Position numbers and translations under genes: made by a program
The notes under the pieces: generated by a model
Databases searched by the model: none
What the model saw: the letters and a program-made list of their open reading frames with translations, nothing else
What the model was told of the DNA's origin: nothing
In this document: piece after piece, positions 28,157 through 36,600 of the stretch
How positions within the stretch are numbered: the first letter of the stretch is position 1
How the letters are laid out: the number at the start of each line of letters is the position of its first letter
Source: an uncultured Stenotrophomonas sp.
GTDB taxonomy: Bacteria > Pseudomonadota > Gammaproteobacteria > Xanthomonadales > Xanthomonadaceae
Assembly (NCBI RefSeq): GCF_913778665.1
Contig: NZ_CAJYVQ010000002.1
Coordinates: forward strand, 186,001-250,000
Length of the DNA stretch: 64,000 bases
Reading direction: 5' to 3'

Positions 28157-28806
28157 TGCAGTGGGCTCCGGCGGATCAGGGGCCAGCTCAGCAGGCTGCC
28201 GAAGGTGGCCATCAGCATGTCAGCATGCGCATCCCACATGTCACCCTGCTGGCCGTTATAGGCTTCGGCGGCGTCGGGCGACAGTGCCAGCGCAATGGCC
28301 CATTCGAACCATTCGTAGACCAGGCTGGAACACATCACTGCCATCACTGCCAGGGCGAACGCCTGCCCGCGCCGCAGTGTCGGCCACGCGTGCCGGGCCA
28401 GCTGCAGCAGCGCGGGTGTGAAGCAGGCGCCGTACAGGAAGTGGATGAGGCGGTCGAAATGATTGCGTTGCCAGCCGAAGGCTGCATTCGGCGACCAGCC
28501 GGTCAGGGCCTGCGTCCAGGCGTCGTAGGGCACGTTCGAGTACAGCCAGCGCGCCGCAACGCAATGCAGGGCGATGAACCCGCAGATCGCGATGAAGGGG
28601 CCGTTGCCCAGCCAGCCGCCGCGACGGTCGACCCAGAACAGGGCGGCCAGCCCGATCACGGTCAAGGTGCTGTGCAGGGCCTGTTCGGTGGGCCACAACG
28701 GCTGGATCCAGCTGAGTACGAACACCGCCAGCGCGACGCTGAAGGCCAGCTTCTTGGGGCCGGACAGGCGATGGGCGGTGGTGGTGGCGATGGCAGGCGA
28801 GGACAT
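28153..28806 (-). CDS. DUF2238 family inner-membrane protein
   Basis: 217 residues with about six membrane segments. It has the family's conserved polar motifs: HFDRLIHFLYGACFTP, SSLVYEWFEWAIAL and QQGDMWDAHADMLMATFGS. The family (YjdF-like) has unknown function. The stop codon overlaps purN by 4 bp and the gene lies within the purM-to-DUF3108 operon. Confidence 0.85.
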   Translation of the reverse strand: MSSPAIATTTAHRLSGPKKLAFSVALAVFVLSWIQPLWPTEQALHSTLTVIGLAALFWVDRRGGWLGNGPFIAICGFIALHCVAARWLYSNVPYDAWTQALTGWSPNAAFGWQRNHFDRLIHFLYGACFTPALLQLARHAWPTLRRGQAFALAVMAVMCSSLVYEWFEWAIALALSPDAAEAYNGQQGDMWDAHADMLMATFGSLLSWPLIRRSPLQ

Positions 28807-28847
28807 GTCGGGTCGATCAGAAGGAGACAGCGTGTTCGCCGGCCGGC

Positions 28848-29270
28848 TCAGACGCTGAGGTGGTCGCCACGGTCGAACAGGGCGGCCATGTCAGGCTTGG
28901 ACAGGAACACCCAGGCATAGGCGGTCAGCGCCATGCCCAGTGGGCCGGCCAGCACCGCCAGCCACGCCGCGCGCCTGCACCAGGCCAACCCGCTGCGCCG
29001 CGACAGCAGGCGGGCGCTGTGCAGCTGGACAACGCCCAGTGCGGCCGCCAGCAGCGAGACCACGCCGTACACCGTGGCCAGCACCGCACCGTCGTCCAGC
29101 CCGCGCGTGCTGGCGACCACGCCGATGAAACCGAGGAAGGCCAGCGCGGCCAGCCAGTGGAAACCGGCCAGCGCGTAGAACAGCACCTTCAGCGTCTGCA
29201 GGTGGCTGGCCAGCTGCAGCTGCGCCAGGGTCTGCTGTGGCAGCGGCGGCGGGTTGCCCGGAATCGTCAT
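28848..29270 (-). CDS. Small four-helix membrane protein, uncharacterised
   Basis: 140 residues from the ATG at 29,270, which overlaps the upstream gene by 4 bp. Three or four hydrophobic helices (FYALAGFHWLAALAFLGFIG, YGVVSLLAAALGVVQLH, AAWLAVLAGPLGMALTAYAW) alternate with basic loops. No family motif is recognised. Its organisation resembles the next upstream protein, which suggests a pair working together. Confidence 0.7.
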   Translation of the reverse strand: MTIPGNPPPLPQQTLAQLQLASHLQTLKVLFYALAGFHWLAALAFLGFIGVVASTRGLDDGAVLATVYGVVSLLAAALGVVQLHSARLLSRRSGLAWCRRAAWLAVLAGPLGMALTAYAWVFLSKPDMAALFDRGDHLSV

Positions 29271-29755
29271 GGCGTTGCGGTGGGGGTATCGAACACGGCC
29301 TTGACCTGCGGACGCAGCAGGATGATCAGGGCGAACACCCCCAGCACGGTGCCGACCGGTGCGAACAGGCAGGCCAGGCCGGCCACGATCAGGCACAGCA
29401 GATGACGGCGGCGGCGCGCCAGGCAGCGCCCGGCATAGGCGACGAACGCGCCCAGGGTGACTCCGCCGAACACCATGACGCAGCCGAGCACGGTGAATAC
29501 CCAGCCCATCAGGCGCTGTTCCTCCGGCGAGGAGGGGCCGCCGGAGGACTCCATGGGCAGGCTGCCGGTCAGGGCGGCGATGCCGATCACGATGTGCAGG
29601 ATGAAGATCAGCGAAAACAGCGCGATCAGGCCACCAACCACGTAGTGCGCGATGGACAGCATGCGCAGGTGGTCGGCGTCCTGCGCGCTGAACACCGGTG
29701 CCGGCGCCAGTGGCGGCGGCATCGGGGCAGGCGACACGGGGGGCGTTGCGTCCAT
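29267..29755 (-). CDS. Small membrane protein with proline-rich N-terminus, uncharacterised
   Basis: 162 residues. The first 20 are proline/alanine-rich, then MLSIAHYVVGGLIALFSLIF begins the first of four membrane segments. The IAHYVVGG motif near residue 35 is common in small membrane proteins of this kind in xanthomonads; the role is not known. It follows purM by 21 bp and overlaps the next membrane gene (ATGA), so it belongs to the operon. Confidence 0.7.
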   Translation of the reverse strand: MDATPPVSPAPMPPPLAPAPVFSAQDADHLRMLSIAHYVVGGLIALFSLIFILHIVIGIAALTGSLPMESSGGPSSPEEQRLMGWVFTVLGCVMVFGGVTLGAFVAYAGRCLARRRRHLLCLIVAGLACLFAPVGTVLGVFALIILLRPQVKAVFDTPTATP

Positions 29756-29776
29756 GCGGGCTCCTGGTTGCCGGGC

Positions 29777-30835
29777 TCAGCCGATGTGGACGCGCTCGGC
29801 GCCTTCGGCGGTAACCACTTGGCCGATGGTCCAGTGCTCCAGGCCCTGCGCCTTGACCGCCTCGGACACCGCAGCCACCTGGTCCGCTGCGACGATCAGC
29901 ACGAAGCCGATGCCGCAGTTGAAGGTGCGCCACATCTCGCTGTCGGCCACCGCGCCTTCCTTCTGCAGCCACTGGAACACCGGCGGCAGGGTCCACGACG
30001 AAGCCTGGATGTCCAGGCCGAGGCCGTCGGGCACCACGCGGATGATGTTCTCGGTGAGGCCGCCACCGGTGATGTGGGCCATGCCGTGGATGGCCTCGCC
30101 GTGCGACTTCAGCAGCGACAGGATCGGCTTGACGTACAGGCGGGTCGGCGCCATCAGCGCATCGACCAGCTTCACCCCGCCTTCCAGCTCCAGCTCCGCC
30201 GGGCGGCCGGCGCGGTCATAGATGCGGCGCACCAGCGAGTAGCCGTTGGAGTGCGGGCCCGACGAGGCGATGCCGATCAGCACGTCACCGGCGGCCACGC
30301 TGGCGCCGTCCTTCAGCTCGCTCTTCTCGACCGCAGCGACGGTGAAGCCGGCCAGGTCGTATTCGCCGGGTGCGTACATGTCGGGCATTTCAGCGGTCTC
30401 GCCGCCGATCAGCGCACAGCCGGCCTCGGTGCAGCCGTTGGCGATGCCACCCACGACCGCCGCAGCGGTGTCGATGTCCAGCTTGCCGGTGGCGAAATAG
30501 TCCAGGAAGAACAGCGGCTCGGCGCCCTGCACCAGCACGTCGTTCACGCACATGGCCACCAGGTCGATGCCGATCGTGTCGTGGCGGTTCAGCTGGTGGG
30601 CCAGCTTCAGCTTGGTGCCCACGCCGTCGGTGCCGGACACCAGCACCGGCTCGCGGTACTTGTTGGACAGGTCGAACAGGGCGCCGAAGCCGCCAAGGCC
30701 GCCCATCACTTCCGGCCGGAAGCTGCGCTTGACCAGGGGCTTGATCCGCTCGACCAGAGCGTTGCCGGCGTCGATGTCGACACCCGCATCACGGTAGGTG
30801 AGGGGGGAGGGGGCGGAAGACGGGGTGTTGGTCAC
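29777..30835 (-). CDS. purM: Phosphoribosylformylglycinamidine cyclo-ligase (AIR synthetase)
   Basis: Fifth step of purine synthesis. 352 residues from GTG at 30,835, chosen because it gives the standard N-terminus before [18 protein letters not shown]; the ribosome binding site is weak. Motifs include [44 protein letters not shown] and [11 protein letters not shown]. First gene of a seven-gene minus-strand operon ending in the two DUF3108 genes. It is divergent from the DUF2066 gene. Confidence 0.95.
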   Translation of the reverse strand: MTNTPSSAPSPLTYRDAGVDIDAGNALVERIKPLVKRSFRPEVMGGLGGFGALFDLSNKYREPVLVSGTDGVGTKLKLAHQLNRHDTIGIDLVAMCVNDVLVQGAEPLFFLDYFATGKLDIDTAAAVVGGIANGCTEAGCALIGGETAEMPDMYAPGEYDLAGFTVAAVEKSELKDGASVAAGDVLIGIASSGPHSNGYSLVRRIYDRAGRPAELELEGGVKLVDALMAPTRLYVKPILSLLKSHGEAIHGMAHITGGGLTENIIRVVPDGLGLDIQASSWTLPPVFQWLQKEGAVADSEMWRTFNCGIGFVLIVAADQVAAVSEAVKAQGLEHWTIGQVVTAEGAERVHIG

Positions 30836-30946
30836 GGGCGTCGGCGCTGGCAGGGGTTGAACGGGCGATTTTAACAGGCCGCATTGGCGCAAAGTCCGTA
30901 TTCGGGCAACAATTCCCCCGGATACGTCGAGCCAATGGATGTCCTG

Positions 30947-32074
30947 ATGCGCCGCAGCCTGATTCTGACCCTGCTCATTGCACTGAGCCTGCCGGTGGCC
31001 ACGATGGCCCAGAGCGGCCTGCGCACCGAGGGTGATGTCGCCACCGCCACTGGCGCGTACGAGGCCGAAGTGCCCGTCAACAGCCAGGCCGAAGCCGATC
31101 GCAACGGCGCCCTGGCCCGCGCACTGAGCGTGGTTCTGGGCAAGTTGTCCGGAGATCGCAGCGTGATGTCCCGCCCCGGCGTGGTACAGGCGCTGCGCAA
31201 CGCCAAGGATTACGTGGCCAGTTATGACTACAAGCAGGACGAGAGCGTGAGTGCCAGCGGCGCTCCCAGCTTCCGCACCCTGCTGGTCGCGCGCTTCCGC
31301 GAGGAGGACGTGGACTCGCTTGTGTCGGCGCTGGGCCTGCCGCTGTGGCCGCAGCCGCGACCGAAGCCGGTGCTGTGGCTGGCTGTCGATGACGGCAGTG
31401 GCCCGCGCCTGGTCAGCGTGCAGCAGGCCAATGCCGCCCGCCCGCTGCTGAACCGCGCCATCGAGCGGGGCTACAAGCTGGGCCTGCCCAGCGGTGGTGC
31501 CGCCGAACAAGCGCTGGCCGGGGCGATCTGGCGCCAGGACAGCGCCGCCGTTGCCCGCGCCTCTTCGCGCTATTCGCCGCCGATGCAGCTGATCGGCAAG
31601 CTGTACCGCGCCAATGGCGGCTGGCAGGCCGACTGGGTGTTCGTCGACAACGGCCGCGAACTGAACAAGTGGACCAGCAAGGATGCCAACGCCATGCGCG
31701 CGATGGCCGCCGGTGCCGACGGCGCCGCCGATGCGCTGGTGAAGCGTTACGCCAAGGCCGGCGTTGCGACCGGCCAGGCCGGGACCTACCGCGTGGTGGT
31801 GACCGGCATCAACAGCGCCGACGACTACCTGCGCCTGGCCGCCGGCCTGCGCGAGGTGCCGGTGGTGCGCAACGTCACCCCGCTGCACGCCTCGGCCGGC
31901 CAGCTGGAGCTGAGCCTGGAAATGACCACCGGCCTGGCCGGCTTCAACCGCATGCTGGGCGACAACGGCGTGCTAGTGCCGAGCGCCACGCTGCCGGCGC
32001 TGCCCACGCCGATCGATGACACCACCGGAGCCCCCGTAGCTGCCCCGGTCAGCAACGAGTACCGCCTGCGATGA
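30947..32074 (+). CDS. DUF2066 domain-containing exported protein
   Basis: 375 residues from the ATG at 30,947 (an ATG 12 bases earlier is also possible). A signal peptide ([18 protein letters not shown]) is followed by DUF2066 features: [67 protein letters not shown]. Function unknown. It heads a plus-strand operon with an AI-2E-type permease and hda; the overlap with the permease gene is ATGA. The same trio is conserved near purM in gammaproteobacteria. Confidence 0.88.
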   Translation: MRRSLILTLLIALSLPVATMAQSGLRTEGDVATATGAYEAEVPVNSQAEADRNGALARALSVVLGKLSGDRSVMSRPGVVQALRNAKDYVASYDYKQDESVSASGAPSFRTLLVARFREEDVDSLVSALGLPLWPQPRPKPVLWLAVDDGSGPRLVSVQQANAARPLLNRAIERGYKLGLPSGGAAEQALAGAIWRQDSAAVARASSRYSPPMQLIGKLYRANGGWQADWVFVDNGRELNKWTSKDANAMRAMAAGADGAADALVKRYAKAGVATGQAGTYRVVVTGINSADDYLRLAAGLREVPVVRNVTPLHASAGQLELSLEMTTGLAGFNRMLGDNGVLVPSATLPALPTPIDDTTGAPVAAPVSNEYRLR

Positions 32075-33240
32075 CCCTGACCCCTGAAGCGGAAATCGCG
32101 CAGTTCCTGCGCCGGCTGAAGTACATCCTGTTCGCCGGCCTGGTCGGCTGGGTGGTGTGGCTGCTGGCACCGATCCTGACCCCGTTCGTGATGGCGCTGG
32201 CGCTGGCCTGGCTGGGCGACCCGCTGGTGGACCGCATCGAGGCCACCGGCCGCTCGCGCATGACCGGCGTGGTGCTGGTGTTCGCGGCGATGGTGCTGGT
32301 GATCGTGGCCCTGCTGCTGGTGCTGGTGCCGATGATCGAGCGCCAGATCACCACCCTGATTTCGGTCGCGCCGCAGGCGCAGGCGTGGCTGATGGAAAAG
32401 GGCATTCCTTGGTTCGAGCAGAAGACCGGCCTGGAAGTGATGCAGTGGCTGGACCCGGACCGCCTGATCGACTGGGTGCGCAGCCACTGGCAGCAGGCCG
32501 GCGGCTTCGCCACCACGTTCATGGGTTACGTTTCGCGTTCGGGCTTTGCGATGGTGACCTGGGTAGTCAACATCCTGCTGCTGCCGATCCTGGCGTTCTA
32601 CTTCCTGCGCGACTGGGACAAGCTGGTCGAGCGTGTGGCCTCGGTGATCCCGCGCAACCACATCGGCACCATCACGGCGCTGGCGCGTGAGTCCAACGAC
32701 GTACTGGGCGCGTTCATCCGCGGCCAGTTCCTGGTGATGCTGGCGCTGGGCGTGATCTATGCCGGTGGCCTGTCGCTGGTCGGCCTCAAGCTGGGCCTGC
32801 TGATCGGCCTGATTGCTGGCCTGATCAGCTTCATCCCGTACCTGGGCGCGACCACCGGCATCCTGATGGCGATCGTGGCCGCGCTGGTGCAGGCACAGGG
32901 CTTCGACCTGAAGCTGCTGATCCTGGTCGGCGTGGTGTTCACCGTCGGCCAGCTGCTGGAGAGCTATGTGCTGACGCCGCGCATCGTCGGCGACAAGATC
33001 GGCCTGCACCCGGTGGCGGTGATCTTCGCGGTGATGGCCGGCGGCCAGCTGTTCGGCTTCCTCGGCATGTTGCTGGCGCTGCCGGTTGCAGCGGTCACCA
33101 ACGTGCTGCTGCGTTACGCCCATCAGCGCTATCGGCAGAGCGAGCTGTACGTGGGCGAGAAGCCGGCGATCGTGCTTGATGGGGTGGTCGATCAGCCCCA
33201 TATCATCATCCCGGATGACAAGGGCCCCGACCTGAAGTGA
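32071..33240 (+). CDS. AI-2E family transporter / PerM-type permease
   Basis: 389-residue inner-membrane protein of the AI-2E (UPF0118/PerM) family. Several membrane segments are visible: an N-terminal pair (LFAGLVGWVVWLLAPILTP), a central pair (VNILLLPILAFYFLRDWDKL, a hallmark of the family), and a C-terminal group with PYLGATTGIL and GQLFGFLGMLLALPVAAV. Substrates are uncertain; members act as exporters or Na+/H+ antiporters. It sits between DUF2066 and hda. Confidence 0.88.
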   Translation: MTLTPEAEIAQFLRRLKYILFAGLVGWVVWLLAPILTPFVMALALAWLGDPLVDRIEATGRSRMTGVVLVFAAMVLVIVALLLVLVPMIERQITTLISVAPQAQAWLMEKGIPWFEQKTGLEVMQWLDPDRLIDWVRSHWQQAGGFATTFMGYVSRSGFAMVTWVVNILLLPILAFYFLRDWDKLVERVASVIPRNHIGTITALARESNDVLGAFIRGQFLVMLALGVIYAGGLSLVGLKLGLLIGLIAGLISFIPYLGATTGILMAIVAALVQAQGFDLKLLILVGVVFTVGQLLESYVLTPRIVGDKIGLHPVAVIFAVMAGGQLFGFLGMLLALPVAAVTNVLLRYAHQRYRQSELYVGEKPAIVLDGVVDQPHIIIPDDKGPDLK

Positions 33241-33947
33241 TGGGTGTGCCGCAACTACCGCTGGCCCTGCATTACCCGCGGGACCAGCGCCTGGAGACCT
33301 TCATCGGCGCGCCGGATGGCGCGCTGGCGCAGCTGCGTGCGATTGCAGTGGGCGCCAGCCACGATTGGGTCTACCTGGAAGGGGCGGCGGGCACCGGCAA
33401 GACCCATCAGGCGCTGGCGATGTGTTCCAGCGCCGAGCAGGCCGGCCGCCTGCCGACCTACGTGCCGCTGGCCAGCGCGGCTGGCCGCGTGCGCGCGGCG
33501 CTCGATGGGCTGGAGTCGCGCGAACTGGTGGCGCTGGATGGCCTGGATGAGGTTGCCGGCCATCGCGAGGACGAGATCGCACTGTTCGATTTCCACAACC
33601 GCGCGCGTGCTGCTGGGGTGACCGTGCTGTACACGGCGCAGAAGGCACCGGAAGAACTGGGCCTGGTGCTGCCCGACCTGCGTTCACGGCTGGGTCAGTG
33701 CGTGCGCGTGCTGCTGCAGCCGTTGGATGAGGAAGGTCGCGCGGCGGTGCTGCGTGAGCGTGCACTGCGCCGTGGGCTGGCGATCGACGAAGCGGCCATC
33801 GAGTGGCTGCTGTCGCACACCGGGCGCGAGCTGGGTGGATTGATCACGCTGCTGGACTGGCTGGACCGCGAATCGCTGGCGGCGAAGCGGCGGATCACCG
33901 TGCCGTTCCTGCGCCAGGTGCTGGAAGAAGGCCGTCCTCGTTATTGA
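33240..33947 (+). CDS. hda: DnaA regulatory inactivator Hda
   Basis: AAA+ protein that works with the DNA sliding clamp to hydrolyse ATP on DnaA and so block re-initiation. 235 residues from ATG 33,240 (GTG 33,237 is in frame just before). The clamp-binding peptide PQLPLAL is at the N-terminus, a Walker A-like GAAGTGKTH near residue 49 and the sensor segments follow; the family resembles DnaA domain III. Overlaps the permease stop, so co-translated. Confidence 0.92.
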   Translation: MGVPQLPLALHYPRDQRLETFIGAPDGALAQLRAIAVGASHDWVYLEGAAGTGKTHQALAMCSSAEQAGRLPTYVPLASAAGRVRAALDGLESRELVALDGLDEVAGHREDEIALFDFHNRARAAGVTVLYTAQKAPEELGLVLPDLRSRLGQCVRVLLQPLDEEGRAAVLRERALRRGLAIDEAAIEWLLSHTGRELGGLITLLDWLDRESLAAKRRITVPFLRQVLEEGRPRY

Positions 33948-33961
33948 GGGTGGGGTTTGTT

Positions 33962-34206
33962 TGCAGGGCTGCGCCCTGCACCCGCAGAAGCCGAAGCAAC
34001 GTCAACGTCAAAAGCTGGCTATCCGTGGGATGGCGGGGTGGGTCCGGTTGCGGGGGACGCTGCAAGTACGTCCATGTAAGCTCGGTCGCCGCATCCATGC
34101 GGCTCACGCCCCCGCAACCTGACCCACCCCGCCTTCGACAGGTTCCCGCGATCTGCCGGGACTGCGTACTGCACTGCTGTTGGTGGGTGTCGACCTTGGT
34201 CGACAA
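33962..34206 (+). repeat. Three-hairpin composite repeat, copy C
   Basis: TGCAGGGC-TGC-GCCCTGCA (33,962-33,980), a 23-bp long stem with one mismatch (34,032-34,054 with 34,111-34,133) whose loop contains GCCGCA-TCCA-TGCGGC, then GTGTCGACC-TT-GGTCGACA (34,187-34,205). It starts 14 bp after the hda stop and shares with copy A both loop type and the segment CGTCAACGTCAAAAGCTGGC (34,000-34,019). Confidence 0.8.
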
Positions 34207-34224
34207 GTGTCTTGCTTGTGGTGG

Positions 34225-34245
34225 GTGACGACCGTTGGTCGTCAC
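34225..34245. repeat. Small hairpin repeat, GTGACGACC type
   Basis: GTGACGACC and GGTCGTCAC pair perfectly around GTT, preceded by TGGTGG. It is a second small hairpin only 20 bp from the one that ends composite copy C. Confidence 0.65.
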
Positions 34246-34257
34246 CGGAGCAAGCGC

Positions 34258-34290
34258 AGCGAAGCGACCCGCTTCTGCTTTTCTTTCTTT
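34258..34290 (+). terminator. Intrinsic terminator downstream of hda
   Basis: AGC-GAAGCG-ACC-CGCTTC-TGCT followed by TTTCTTTCTTTCTT. A perfect 6-bp core stem with an outer AGC/GCT pair and a long pyrimidine tail. It would end the plus-strand operon after passing through the composite repeat. Confidence 0.7.
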
Positions 34291-34324
34291 CTTCCGTGCC
34301 TGGACGCCCACGGAAACTGTCAGA

Positions 34325-34428
34325 GGCCGGGCGGGGTGGGTTCGCGGGGGTGTCCGCGGCATGGATGCCGCGGCCAAGCCCCCAGGGACGGGTTCACGGC
34401 GTCCCCCGCGGGCCCACCCCGCCCGGCC
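34325..34428 (+). repeat. Long-stem hairpin repeat, isolated copy
   Basis: 26-bp arms (34,325-34,350 with 34,403-34,428); the two non-Watson-Crick positions would be G-U pairs in RNA. The loop contains CCGCGGC-ATGGAT-GCCGCGG, as in composite copy B. It is not followed by the small hairpin in the usual order. With the preceding elements it explains the 522-bp gap between hda and murU, which holds no gene. Confidence 0.75.
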
Positions 34429-34469
34429 AAGCACGGCTTCTGCTTTCAATGAGTCCAGCCACGAGGGGC

Positions 34470-35180
34470 TCAGCCGTTCGCCGCCAACTCCACATCCAGC
34501 GCGCGCAGGCGATCCACAGTACCCACGTCGGTCCAACGCCCACGATGGTGCTGCCCCGTCATCAATCCCTGCGCCATGAAATGCTTCTGCAGCGGCACCA
34601 CCGAGAACTTCGGCGGCACCTGTTCGCTGCCCGGCGCATCACCGATCACCGCGCGCCAATCGGCCACGATCGAGGGGCGGTAGACACCAATGCCGGCATA
34701 GGTCAGGCACGGGCCTGCGCGGTCGTGATGCAGCACGCCCCGGGGGTCCAGCCGGTAGTCGCCGTTGGGGTGCTGCACCGGATTGTCGACCAGCACCAGA
34801 TGCGCCTGGCCCTGCGGCTCGCGCGGCAGCGTAGCGACATCGAAATCGGTCCAGATATCACCGTTCACCACCAGGAACGGGTGCTCACCCAGCACCGGCA
34901 GCGCGTTGAGGATGCCGCCGCCGGTTTCCAGCGGCGTCTGGCCTTCGTACATGAAATGCAGGTGCAGTCCCCACTGGCTGCCATCACCCAGCGTTGCCGG
35001 AAACTGATCGGCCAGCCATGCGGTGTTGATCACTACCTCGCGCACGCCCAGCGCGGCCAGGCGTTCCAGGTGCCACACGATCAGCGGCTTGCCCGCCACC
35101 TGCAGCAGTGGCTTGGGCGTGTGCAGGGTCAGCGGGCGCATGCGTTCGCCCAGGCCTGCGGCAAAGATCAGTGCCTTCAT
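34470..35180 (-). CDS. murU: N-acetylmuramate alpha-1-phosphate uridylyltransferase
   Basis: Nucleotidyltransferase of the MurU type (236 aa), converting MurNAc-1-phosphate and UTP to UDP-MurNAc in the peptidoglycan recycling route described in Pseudomonas. The N-terminus MKALIFAAGLGERMRPLT with KPLLQVAGKPLI is the sugar-nucleotide pyrophosphorylase signature; FLVVNGDIWTDFD holds the metal-binding Asp. RWTDVGTVDRLRALD near the C-terminus is typical. Overlaps amgK by 4 bp, as expected for the pathway pair. Confidence 0.92.
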   Translation of the reverse strand: MKALIFAAGLGERMRPLTLHTPKPLLQVAGKPLIVWHLERLAALGVREVVINTAWLADQFPATLGDGSQWGLHLHFMYEGQTPLETGGGILNALPVLGEHPFLVVNGDIWTDFDVATLPREPQGQAHLVLVDNPVQHPNGDYRLDPRGVLHHDRAGPCLTYAGIGVYRPSIVADWRAVIGDAPGSEQVPPKFSVVPLQKHFMAQGLMTGQHHRGRWTDVGTVDRLRALDVELAANG

Positions 35181-36202
35181 CGTGCCACGCGCATCGGTGC
35201 GGCCAGCTCGGCCAGTGCCGGCTTGATACGGTCGTCCAGCAGCCGCTGCAGCGGCGCCAGCTCGCGGTAACGCGGCAACACTTCATCCAGGTAGCCGATG
35301 AAGCGCGGCACGTCGTCCAGATAGTGGCCCTTGTTGTCGCGGTAACGCAGTCGGCTGAAGATGCCCAGGCACTTCAGGTGGCGCTGGATACCCATCCAGT
35401 CGGCATCACGCAGGAAGGTGGCCCGGTCGGGCACCGGCAGGCCGGCATCCAGCGCGCGCTGGTGGTACTGCGCCAGCCATTCATCCACGCGCTGCAGCGG
35501 CCAGCTCAGGAACGCATCCTTGAACAGGCTCACCGTGTCGTAGGCGATCGGGCCGCGCACCAGGTCCTGGAAATCCAGCACGGCGGGGCCGTTGTCGACC
35601 GGCATCAGGTTGCGCGGCATGTAGTCGCGGTGGGTCATCAGCTGGGCCTGGCCCAGCGCGTTGTCCATCAACCTGCGTTGCACCAGCTGCAGGCCTTCGA
35701 TGTCGCCGCAGTCCAGTTCCAGCTGCAGGTGGCGTTGCAGGAACCAGTCGTCGAACAGGCCGGCATCGCGCTGCAGCAGCGCTTCGCCGAACTGGCCGAA
35801 ATCAGCGGGCACCGGAATCGCCTGCAGGCGCAGCAGCTGTTCGATCGAGCGGTCGAACCATTCATCGGCATTACGCGCGTCGAGGATCTTCGCCAGGGTC
35901 GGGCCACCGAGGTCTTCCAGCAGCAGGAAACCAGCGTCCAGATCCTGCGCCAGCAGTTCCGGCACGCGCAGGCCGTGGTCGTGCAGCAGGCCGCGCATGC
36001 GCAGCCACGGCCGCGGATCTTCCAGCCCCGGGGGCGCATCCATCACGATGTGGCTGCCGCGCGTGCTGGTGGTACGCCAGTAGCTGCGCATGCCGGCATC
36101 GACCGAGGCGCGCTCGGCCACCGCGTTGGCATCCTCCAGTCGGGTACGGGCCCACTGCAGGCGCTGCGCGCTGCGCTGGGGGTCGGAAGCAGGTTCGGTC
36201 AT
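35177..36202 (-). CDS. amgK: N-acetylmuramate/N-acetylglucosamine kinase AmgK
   Basis: Aminoglycoside-phosphotransferase-fold sugar kinase (341 aa) that phosphorylates MurNAc at C1. The catalytic loop is LMTHRDYMPRNLMPVD and the metal-binding motif VLDFQDLVRGPIAYDTVSL. FLLLEDLGGPTLAKIL is the nucleotide-hinge region. Upstream of and overlapping murU on the minus strand. Together they let MurNAc re-enter the cell-wall pathway after the fosfomycin-sensitive MurA step. Confidence 0.92.
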   Translation of the reverse strand: MTEPASDPQRSAQRLQWARTRLEDANAVAERASVDAGMRSYWRTTSTRGSHIVMDAPPGLEDPRPWLRMRGLLHDHGLRVPELLAQDLDAGFLLLEDLGGPTLAKILDARNADEWFDRSIEQLLRLQAIPVPADFGQFGEALLQRDAGLFDDWFLQRHLQLELDCGDIEGLQLVQRRLMDNALGQAQLMTHRDYMPRNLMPVDNGPAVLDFQDLVRGPIAYDTVSLFKDAFLSWPLQRVDEWLAQYHQRALDAGLPVPDRATFLRDADWMGIQRHLKCLGIFSRLRYRDNKGHYLDDVPRFIGYLDEVLPRYRELAPLQRLLDDRIKPALAELAAPMRVAR

Positions 36203-36260
36203 GCGGGCAGTTCCGGGCGCGACGGGCGCGCCAAGCTCGGGAAAATAAGAGGGGGGACGC

Positions 36261-36530
36261 TCAGCGGCGGGGAGTGAACAGCCGCATCAGCGCCAGTACG
36301 GCAACCGCGCCGACCACCGCGCCGAAGAAGCCGGCCGGTTCGCCGGGGCGGTACCAGCCCATGTACTGGCCGAACCACCCGGCCACGAGGGCGCCGACAA
36401 TGCCCAGCACGATGGTCAGCAGGCAACCCATGCGGTTGTTGCCGGGCATGAAGAAACGCCCGAGCAGGCCGACGAAGAAGCCGACCAGCAGGATGTAGAG
36501 CCAGCTGCTGCTGCCGAACAGACCATTCAT
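36261..36530 (-). CDS. GlsB/YeaQ/YmgE family small membrane protein
   Basis: 89 residues with three membrane helices (LYILLVGFFVGLLGRFFMPG, GCLLTIVLGIVGALVAGWFG, GFFGAVVGAVAVLALMRLF), matching the 'transglycosylase-associated' family of small stress-linked proteins. GNNRMGCLLTIVLGIVGAL is the conserved core. The start codon is abutted by a CA-repeat on the coding strand with no Shine-Dalgarno at the usual place. It stands alone between amgK and the M20 peptidase gene. Confidence 0.87.
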   Translation of the reverse strand: MNGLFGSSSWLYILLVGFFVGLLGRFFMPGNNRMGCLLTIVLGIVGALVAGWFGQYMGWYRPGEPAGFFGAVVGAVAVLALMRLFTPRR

Positions 36531-36542
36531 GTGTGTGTGTGT
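36529..36542 (-). repeat. CA/TG dinucleotide repeat touching a start codon
   Basis: The coding strand reads (CA)6 immediately before the ATG of the GlsB-type gene, preceded by GCGAAA. It occupies the spacer where a ribosome binding site should be. Slippage would change the distance from any upstream signal to the start. Confidence 0.7.
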
Positions 36543-36600
36543 TTCGCTTGGGGTGGACGCAGCCTAGCAAGGCCAGGCTGCGTCCGTCACCGGTGCCGGA

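Noticed and set aside
29777-31888. A 703-codon minus-strand frame extending purM upstream
   Set aside because: The part upstream of 30,835 is antisense to the DUF2066 gene and shows no domain; PurM normally begins at the GTG chosen.
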